Source: Streblospio benedicti (lineage: Eukaryota > Annelida > Polychaeta > Spionida > Spionidae). Taken from it: 64,000 nucleotides of DNA. Where the stretch lies: the NCBI GenBank assembly GCA_019095985.1, contig CM032660.1, forward strand, positions 48,339,866 to 48,403,865, in the 5' to 3' direction. Position 1 is the first letter of the stretch. Each line of letters opens with the position of its first letter. Position numbers and translations under genes: made by a program. The notes beneath the pieces are model-generated. The model saw only the letters and a list, made by a program, of their open reading frames with translations, searched no databases and had not been told where the DNA came from. Shown here one piece after another: positions 57,601 to 64,000 of the stretch.

Positions 57601-60600
57601 GTAATACTTGTTATATTCACCGGACAAGCAAAGGCTGGAAGTCCTATTTAAAAAAGTAATATACAAAACACAAGCATAATTGCATGCAAGACAAGTATAA
57701 TTAGAAAGCATCAACACAAAAAATATATGTACTAATAATTGAATGGCATAATACTTTGTTGACATGATGGTCCACCCCATCCGTTCTCGCACTGGCCACT
57801 GTCACAAATTCCATTCACATATGAGCATGTGTCTCCAGGGGGGCAATGACAGCTTCTATCACAACTAAGTCCAAATGTTCCCACTGGACACTCTGTAACA
57901 GTTGAAGAACATCATGATTGTTATTACAATATGCAGTAGTTGAAGAACATCATCATTATTATTACCAAGAGTTTTAAAGAGCAGGAATTTTTGTGTATGA
58001 GACTTATATGCGAAGACATACTGATAGACATTTTGGTTCTAGTTTATGAGTTTTTTCAGTTGATGTTAGTATGGTTCAATAAAAGTGCTTGTATTTGGTG
58101 AAGTTATTTTTCATACGTGTATGGTTTTATATCATAGCTCAAAAATGTATCATTGGTTCTCACTTTCTTGGCAATATGGAAGACTCGTCCAACCTCTTGA
58201 GCACAGCCCAATTGAGCATCCACCATCCACTTCTCTGCACGCTTCATCCCCGGCGTCACAGTGGCACTCACCCGCGCATAAAGGCGGGCCAAAAGTACCA
58301 AGCTTACAGCGTGTTGAGGACAGTGCTAAATGTATAGAACACATATAATCATGTATATGCAGTTTATCGTGTTGTTAATGACATTGCAAAAGCCATGAAG
58401 CAAACACTTTGAGTCCGTTTCCAAATAGTCAATGGTAGATTTCCATTAATGGAACACATTTGGGTGTAGATCCAACATAGATTATTTGGAAACGGACTCA
58501 AAGTGTTTGCTCGTTTTTAAAGCGTCTTCCCAGCAATTCACGACTGATTCTGATTATGGAATTCTTTATCGTACAGTTTAACTATTTATACAGTCTTTCT
58601 ATATTTACAGAATGCCATTATTTGGCATTAAGTGTTAGGCTATTGCCCGGGGGGCACTGAGTCTAGAAAAGTACGGTTGTGCTAGGGGAACGCTGGTAAA
58701 TCTGACCCAACCTGAGTGCTAAATCCCAAAATTCTAACCCAATCTGAGTGCTCTATGGATGATTTTGTACCCAAACAGAGTGCAAGATACAATAACTACA
58801 TGAAAATACTAATAAGTAAGTCTATTAAGAATGATGCATTCATCTAATATGTTTTAAACTAGCAACATAGACATCAAGAATGTTAGTACATTACTGTTTT
58901 CCTAACATACCATCATAATTGCCCTAGTTTAAACTATACTAAAGGTATCATCATTCGTAGAGGAATCCTCGCATGCAGGACATTTTCCATAAATATAACT
59001 GAATAGTATCATACAGACAAAGGGGTAGAATTCTAGTTTTCAAATTAAAGTACCCTTTATCACAATATGTATTCATTTCATAATGTTTACATGCCTAGAT
59101 AATAGAAGCAAGAGACACACATGTGTTACATAGTTACATAGTTACATAGTCCACTTCTGGACTCAGGCTGTGGTTGCCTCTGTATCCAGCTCAGTATCAC
59201 TGCAGACTTCAGCTCTGTGGAGGTCACTTCCAGTATAATTTATGCGCTATATCTGCAGTATAGTCATATAGGACTGGATGATTCTTCCATACTTTATCCA
59301 GCCTCCTCTCGAAAGACTGTAAGTTAGGTGCTGTCACAACTTCTTCGGGAAGGTCATTCCAGGTATTGACAACTCTCATGCTGAAGAATTTCAGCCTGAG
59401 ATTACTAATGGGCATGTGATTTCTTGAGTTTGAGTTTATGTCCTCTGGTTCAATCCCACAATCCAAGTGTGAGTGTAACTCAGAGATACATGACACTGAG
59501 ATCACCCCTGAGGATGTGAGGAAGAAGTTAGCCTCTTTACGTAAGAACAAAGCCAGTGGCCCTGATAACATACATGTAAATGTGTTGAGAGAAGTGCTAG
59601 ATTTTGATGTTCCCTTGGCCCACATATTTAACCACTCTCTGAAAACAGGATCCACACCCCAGGACTGGCGTGACGCAAATATAACACCATTGTTCAAGAA
59701 GGGATCTAGGCTCAGTACAAACAATTACAGACCAGTGTCTCTCACCAGTCAGATAGCAAAGCTCATGGAGCGTTTAGTGTTGGATTCTCTCTTGGCACAT
59801 ATTAAACAAAATGACCTGATACATTGTGACCAGCATGGCTTTCAAGAAAAGTGTTCATGTGTTACCCAGCTTATTGAATGTCTTTCAGATTGGATAAATA
59901 ACTATGAAACCCAGAAGGGAACTGACATAATCTATTTAGATTTTAGCAAAGCCTTTGACTCTGTACCCCATGAGAGGCTTCTAACCAAACTGCATAATAT
60001 GGGCATCAAAGGAAAATTTCACCAGTGGATCAAATCCTTCCTATCTGGACGTAGACAGAGAGTTATACTCAGAAATGGCGCATCAACCTGGAGGTCAGTT
60101 ATTAGTGGAGTCCCACAGGGCTCAATTCTTGGACCTGTGCTCTTTTTATTATACGTGAACGACATGCCAGAGTTGGTCGCAAATACAGCAAAAATGTTTG
60201 CTGATGACACCAAACTGTATGCTCCAATCCAGAAAAAGGGAGGATTGTGTTTCCCTGCAGAAAGACTTGACTGCTTTATCTCTGGTCAAGAAACTGGCTA
60301 TTACGTTTCAACGTGGACAAATGTGTAGTGTTGAGAATTCACTCAACAATTCAGTACATGTATTCACTGAATGGTACTTACCTGAAAGAGGAAAAATGAA
60401 CAGAAGGATCTTGGAGTGATAATTTCAAATGACTTGAAACCTGGCAAACATGTTAATCACATTGTAAATAAGGCTAACCAGCGCATTGGCATGTTTCGTA
60501 GGTGTTTTAGTGGTTTTAATAAGGAGAAAATTACCATTTTATATACATCTTTAGTCAGACCATTATTGGAATATGCTTCCCCAGCTTGGAGTCCATGGCT

Positions 60601-61453
60601 AAAGAAAGATAGTACTAGACTAGAAAGAGTTCAACATAGGTGTCTGAAACTGTGCCAAGAACCCATTCATATGGAATCGTTGCAAGTGCGTAGGGAGAGA
60701 ATGGATATGATTGATACATATAAATATCTCAATGGGTTATACAAGACTGATCACAGCCAGCTTTTTGAGAGACCTTTAAGGCAGCTCAGGGGTCACTCAC
60801 AGAAACTAAGAAAAAACAGAGAGTTAGAACTGATATAGCAAAGTATTTCTTTTTAAACATAGAGTGGTAGATCCCTGAATGACCTTGATGAAAGCACTGT
60901 CTCAACACCGAAAATAAATATATTCAAGAAGAGATTGAGATTCCTGCCAGTTGGCGAAGAGGAATAATTCAACCAAGTAACCAAGTTCTTGTATCTTGGT
61001 TTTTTGGTAGAAAGTTGTGGTTGCATTATGTTTCACATTGGCTTATCAAAGGGATATCCATAGGTAAATTGTACATATTTGTGAACTGTGGCATTTGGTG
61101 CAGTGTAATATTATAATCAATCAGTCATTTTGAAAATTTGATACCAACCGGAGTGCATATTGATAAAAATCCAACCCAACCTGAGTGCAACATGACAGCT
61201 TGACCCAAACTGAGTGCAAATTTGTGGTGGAAAAGGTGGGTCTTTTTCCCCCTAGCACACCCGTCCGCGAAATGTATTGAGTGCCCCCCCCCCGGTGGCT
61301 ATTGTCAAACGTTCGTCGACTAAAGCCAGCATCACTCGGCGAAGTTCTTATACAAAGTTGTACAGGCGTAAACACGTCGAATTTATCTTACTTACCTTTC
61401 TCTAGGTAAACCGTGAAGATAATAATGCATATCAAAATACATTTCTTGTACAT
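51229..61453 (-). CDS. Receptor-type tyrosine phosphatase-like protein, complete, 12 exons
   Basis: Exons, 5' to 3': 61396-61453, 58164-58325, 57755-57892, 57406-57643, 56908-57262, 56336-56641, 54553-55722, 53487-53765, 53176-53366, 52385-53036, 51982-52191, 51229-51618. They give one frame of 1,382 residues. Order: signal peptide (MYKKCILICIIIFTVYLEK), two EGF-like cysteine-rich segments, FN3 domains interrupted by a Thr/Pro-rich linker, a furin-like RHKRS site at about residue 476, a membrane span at 565-590, PTP domain D1 (about 690-966), PTP domain D2 (about 967-1250) and a Ser-rich tail. D1 keeps the CX5R loop HCHSGSGRSG but its WPD loop reads FTSWTKGG, lacking the acid. D2 lacks both Cys and Arg. 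It is probably a weak or dead phosphatase acting by binding. Introns hold a Penelope-like pair, a MITE and nested LINEs. Confidence 0.85.
51982..53036 (-). other. D2 pseudophosphatase domain
   Basis: Exon 52385-53036 encodes a strongly diverged PTP fold (LDIFWKEIVNCCSGVVLLD keeps the FW motif). Exon 51982-52191 reads RPILVTSNYETNSSMILSVL where the P-loop should be, so neither the nucleophile Cys nor the Arg remains. FRAVRHCRHFMPYSIDSL matches the following helices. Confidence 0.75.
53176..53765 (-). other. D1 WPD-loop and CX5R-loop exons
   Basis: Exon 53487-53765 encodes the substituted WPD loop (CQFQFTSWTKGGCP, where Trp-Pro-Asp is Trp-Thr-Lys). Exon 53176-53366 encodes VIHCHSGSGRSGLFVALNAL: Cys and Arg of the P-loop are present, with His-Ser in place of Ser-Ala. 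The Q-loop glutamine is likely the Gln in RIKQYYFLY. Confidence 0.85.
53826..54410. mobile_element. Inverted pair of Penelope-like retroelement 3' tails
   Basis: Two head-to-head copies form a palindrome of about 580 bp centred near 54117, with outer arms around ACCTATAGGAACCTAAAA and its inverse. Both copies encode the end of a GIY-YIG-type endonuclease region (FKIVALEELELCRKIRE and IQRPEMN, followed by FLSLLSCDR), as at the 3' end of Penelope-like elements. It is a broken fossil fragment in the intron between phosphatase exons 54553-55722 and 53487-53765. Confidence 0.65.
54553..55722 (-). other. Juxtamembrane ectodomain, furin-like site, TM and start of D1
   Basis: One 1,170-bp exon. The ectodomain part contains several NxS/T sequons and GLARHKRSTLLHAYI, a dibasic R-x-K-R site placed as in vertebrate type IIB receptor phosphatases, which are cut by furin in the last FN3 domain. 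The membrane span is LGLAIGLPIMFLVLLIIALV followed by WWWKNKNQRK. D1 starts with FRGLPIGMLD and has YDKNRIRLKNIIPND, then DYINASLI, YIVTQCPL and EFWRLVWDERCALIVAL. Confidence 0.8.
56336..57643 (-). other. FN3 region with Thr/Pro-rich linker
   Basis: Exon 57406-57643 holds a clear FN3 start (MTVTWRRWSPAFDFGNGPIE) and NLRPNTAYRF at the junction. Exon 56908-57262 carries a linker rich in Thr and Pro (TTPTPKTYYPVTTRNPWTTS) suited to O-glycosylation and then a second FN3 start. Exon 56336-56641 completes it and begins a third (PPQPNKPKFLSSSDTTITIK). Confidence 0.75.
57755..58325 (-). other. EGF-like/Tie-like cysteine-rich exons
   Basis: Two phase 1-1 exons. The first encodes CKLGTFGPPLCAGECHCDAG through LCSRGWTSLPYCQE; the second CPVGTFGLSCDRSCHCPPGD through QCENGWGGPSCQ. 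The GTFG-x-x-C-x-x-x-C-x-C layout is that of MEGF/Tie-type EGF modules. Confidence 0.8.
58399..58511. mobile_element. 113-bp hairpin MITE
   Basis: AGCAAACACTTTGAGTCCGT (extending through TTCCAAATA) is perfectly inverted as ATTTGGAAACGGACTCAAAG (extending through TGTTTGCT), leaving a loop of about 55 bp. Lies in phosphatase intron 1. Confidence 0.8.
59125..59446 (-). mobile_element. LINE 3'-end fragment with microsatellite tail
   Basis: The minus strand encodes NLRLKFFSMRVVNTWNDLPE, then EVVTAPNLQSFERRLDKVWK and a stop, the C-terminus of a CR1-like RT protein. A short 3' UTR ends in repeats of TATGTAAC (seen as GTTACATA on the plus strand near 59128-59150). It abuts an oppositely oriented LINE at 59447. 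Confidence 0.75.
59447..60970 (+). mobile_element. LINE reverse-transcriptase fragment (CR1-like), decayed
   Basis: RT motifs are in order: NKASGPDNIHVNVLRE, NYRPVSLTSQIAKLMERLVL, DQHGFQEKCSC, IYLDFSKAFDSVPHERLLTK, GVPQGSILGPVLFLLYVNDM and MFADDTKLYA (catalytic YADD-type box). The thumb and C-terminus continue in another frame from 60416 (RIGMFRRCFSGF, SLVRPLLEYASPAWSP, RLERVQHRC), then VDPWNDL near 60880. At least two frame changes and stops make it non-functional. Only the RT part remains; no endonuclease was seen. Confidence 0.85.
61396..61453 (-). other. Signal-peptide exon of the receptor phosphatase
   Basis: ATG at 61453-61451, then Lys-Lys and a hydrophobic core (CILICIIIFTV), ending in phase 1 at AAAG/GTAAGTAAG. 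It joins exon 58164-58325 in frame (GCA, Ala). The 3.1-kb intron between them contains the split MITE and LINEs. Confidence 0.8.
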
Positions 61454-62823
61454 ATTATCAATTATAAACAAGGAAATTATACACTAATTGTCTTCTTTTG
61501 TTGATTGCATATTGAACGTGCGTTAAAGACGTATAAAGATAAAGTTATGTACGTCGCGCGTTCGGAAGTAAAACGTCGAACATGATTAGCGTATTAATCA
61601 TAACATATCAGGGATAACATTTATTTTACTACATTTATTTATGCAAAGTGAAAAGCTAACTTAACTATTATGCAGAGCTTATATTGTTAAGAAATAAGTA
61701 ACATATTTATTGCCAGATACACAGAATGTCAAATTGTGTTTAACGTTAGCATCGTGTAGTTTATAGGGCTTTCAAGGTGAGTGTGATGTCTCAGTGCAAA
61801 AATCGGTGATCTCCGTGATACATTTTTTCTTCTAATTTTCAATGTAATCGACACTTCTTTATGATTTATACAATGCGTTGCAATTATGAGACCTTAAAAG
61901 CATTTCTTTTTTTAACCCCTTCTCATAATCAACGGTGATTTCAAAACTACAGACCTATAGTGATTGGACCCCCATCCCCTTGCCAAATAACACTATGAAA
62001 CTAAGCATAGGGTTGATGTACATTTTGTCACGCTCCGCAAAAGTGAAACAGTGTTCTCTTTTTTCTTGCCCCCCCCCCCTCCCCCAAAATTGGAAACATC
62101 AGATGTGTGTAATATTTATTATATATCACGAATGTAAATCATAATATTAATTAATGTGTGAAATCTGCTGTGTATATTTTTTAATGCCACATTTCAATAG
62201 TAAATAGTGGAATTCTGATATGAAAAGTTTTAGCATGCGAGATAAAAATATTAGACCCCCAAAATAGTGGAATATTCAAAAGTTGACTGAAACTCCCCCC
62301 CCCCCTAAGTGGAACACTGTTCCACTTTTGCAGAGTGTGATGAAATGTACATCATCCCTTAACCCAAACCCCTATATGACTTTTAGGGATCAGGTTTTCA
62401 TTTTCACATGATTTTGTTATGCAAGTGGTTTAGACTTAAGTATGGTAAAAATTGTGTGTGCATGTGGCCCCTATATGGATGGGCATAAATGATGCATTAA
62501 TATCAGTGGTAGAGACAAAGAAATACAGCCCCGTAGGAGGGCCAAGGCGGTAAGGTCATAGCCTGATGAATAATTTATGTGGATAAAAAAAGGTAAAAAA
62601 AAAATAATGCAATAATTCAACCATGACCTGACCAATCATTTTGTGGGGAAAAAAATATAGACCACAATTTTTAACTGGCCTTACTGATCTCATTTTGCTT
62701 CCTACAGGTCTTAAATAGAATATGATTGTCAATAAAATATAGTTGGGCCATAGTTGACCATGAAAATCTTCTACTAGTACTGCCAGTTCATTTTTTTAAA
62801 TGTTTAGTATTTTTCTCTTACAG
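61454..62823. promoter_or_regulatory. Divergent intergenic region between phosphatase and SRCR genes
   Basis: The two start codons face away from each other 1.38 kb apart. The SRCR start codon follows an acceptor (cttacag at 62823), so an untranslated first exon lies within this interval; CTTTCAAG/GTGAGTGTG near 61779 is a candidate donor. The span also contains the MITE at 62014-62354. No TATA box was identified with confidence. Confidence 0.45.
62014..62354. mobile_element. MITE with about 41-bp inverted ends
   Basis: TGATGTACATTTTGTCACGC followed by TCCGCAAAAGTGAAACAGTG is mirrored at the right by CACTTTTGCAGAGTGTGATG then AAATGTACATCA, with few mismatches. The interior has C-runs next to both arms. 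It lies in the shared upstream region of the phosphatase and SRCR genes. Confidence 0.75.
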
Positions 62824-62832
62824 GATGATATA

Positions 62833-63774
62833 ATGGCCAATGGATTAGACTGTTTAATTCTTATAATTGCCATTTTGAATCATTTGACTGTGTCGGTTAA
62901 AGGTAAATTATCAATCTCTATAATTTGACCTTTTTAGAACAACTGCATTGAATGGTGTAGATAACCTACAGTATAAATTCTATAAATGCAAACATTCACC
63001 AAGAGTAAGAATGACCACACTGATTTTTTAGTCTTCAATAATTACATAAAATATTTTGAATGTTCTCACAGCATATGACAATACTGGATTCATTGAAGTT
63101 AAACTAGTCCAAGGTGTCAATCAGTGGGAGGGACGAGTGGAGGTGTTACACAATAACCAATGGGGAACAGTATGCAACGATTACTGGGAAGACGAAGACT
63201 GCATGGTTGTTTGTCGTCAATTACGATATGGGTAAGTATAGCAACTTATTATTAGATATATACAGTTCACAGGCAGATCTAGATTTTTGGAAAAGAATGG
63301 TACACACATGAGCTCATGCGTTACGTAAGCGCGAAGGCTCATGTAGATGACTACTACATGTAGATGTCAAAAAACCAATACAAATCAAATTTTGTGATTG
63401 GAAAAGTGGGGTTTGGTCTGTTTATGCAGTTAATACGCAAGATTAAAAAAAATGACTATTACAAATACTTTCAAATTCTTAATTATGTTCTAGTATGTAA
63501 TTTATGCATAACTTGTGTATCAATCATTTAAATTCATCTTTCAAACAAACCAGAGATGGAAAGAGAATAAATGGGGCTTTTGGAAGATTTGGCGTAGGCA
63601 CTGGAAAAATTTGGTTATCACAAGTAGAATGTCATGGAAATGAAAAGCATTTAGGGCAGTGCATGTTTGGTAATTGGGGTAAAACTGGGTGCAATCACCA
63701 AGAGGATGCTGGATGTCAGTGTTCCCAGATAACCGGTCAACAACCACCAATAGAAGATTCATCAGGAAAATCAG
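62833..63774 (+). CDS. Start of an SRCR-domain protein (continues past the window)
   Basis: Exon with ATG (coding 62833-62902) encodes a signal peptide: [20 protein letters not shown]. Exons 63072-63231 and 63554-63774 together encode one scavenger-receptor cysteine-rich domain: [20 protein letters not shown], then [40 protein letters not shown] and [11 protein letters not shown]. Phases are 1, 2 and 1, and the last donor (TCAG/GTAAAA) leads to exons outside the window. The protein is secreted or anchored by a later exon. SRCR proteins commonly bind microbes or ligands at the cell surface. It is oriented head to head with the receptor phosphatase. Confidence 0.85.
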
Positions 63775-64000
63775 GTAAAATAATCATTCTTACATGGCAA
63801 CAAAATGATATATGAAAGCTGCATGATTCTGGCCATTACATATGATGCATTTATAAATATGTTAAGTCTGTCGACACACAACTTTATAACCTTCACATGA
63901 ATTTTATTTGTGCTCATTATTTCATACATTATTAGACAAGAATGTTCATGTCATGTGTGCATATTAAATCAGAAAATAAAACTATATCTGCAGATAGACA

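Larger units (their letters stand above)
58646..61296. mobile_element. TIR element with 8-bp target duplication, split by LINE insertions
   Basis: Left end CCCGGGGGGCACTGAGT with TTGTGCTAGGGG 30 bp in; right end the inverse (CCCCTAGCACACCC then GAGTGCCCCCCCCCGG). Flanking octamers GGCTATTG are identical (58638-58645 and 61297-61304). Internal sequence on both sides repeats ACCCAACCTGAGTGC and CAAACTGAGTGCAA. The middle is occupied by LINE sequence, so the parent element was a few hundred bp. The 8-bp duplication suggests hAT-type mobilisation. Confidence 0.7.

Overview
This is an intron-rich, AT-rich animal nuclear locus; nothing in it is bacterial. Genes are split by consensus GT/AG introns, the transposons are animal families (KDZ, hAT-like, CR1/L2-type LINEs, a Penelope-like tail, tRNA-derived SINEs), and the host proteins are cell-surface receptors made of CCP/sushi, SRCR, EGF and FN3 modules. 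Large SRCR and sushi repertoires are typical of marine invertebrates such as echinoderms, hemichordates and lancelets; I cannot name the species. There are two 100-base assembly gaps (25811-25910 and 43291-43390).

Layout: 1-660, edge of an unidentified minus-strand coding region. 2520-23048 (+), a type I membrane protein with 19 CCP modules whose 22 visible exons stay in one frame for 1,238 residues; its introns hold a LINE fragment, MITEs, a hAT-like insertion with an exact 8-bp target duplication, and two 0.5-kb inverted arms. 24127-25540 (-), a small three-exon single-pass membrane protein convergent with it. 25.8-29.3 kb, repeat-rich: a gap, a polypyrimidine tract and a 31-bp satellite interrupted by a SINE. 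29994-35172 (-), a nearly intact 16-exon KDZ transposase gene. 37604-42250 (-), an intact 10-exon gene for a 327-residue protein with a divergent homeodomain followed by an HMG-box-like region. 46113-47768 (+), a multi-pass protein ending in a KKXX-type ER-retrieval signal. 51229-61453 (-), a complete 12-exon receptor tyrosine phosphatase (1,382 residues). 62833-window end (+), the start of a secreted or membrane SRCR gene, head to head with the phosphatase.

The most interesting points are: (1) the KDZ transposase next to a same-strand homeodomain/HMG-box gene, which may be one two-gene mobile unit or a host gene beside a transposon; (2) a receptor phosphatase whose first domain keeps the CX5R loop but has lost the WPD aspartate, and whose second domain has lost both Cys and Arg, so it is probably a receptor pseudophosphatase; (3) its divergent pairing with an SRCR gene; and (4) a decayed second copy of the CCP gene's last exon filled with TA tracts. 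Exon joins were made by hand from splice consensus and frame; no transcript data were used.
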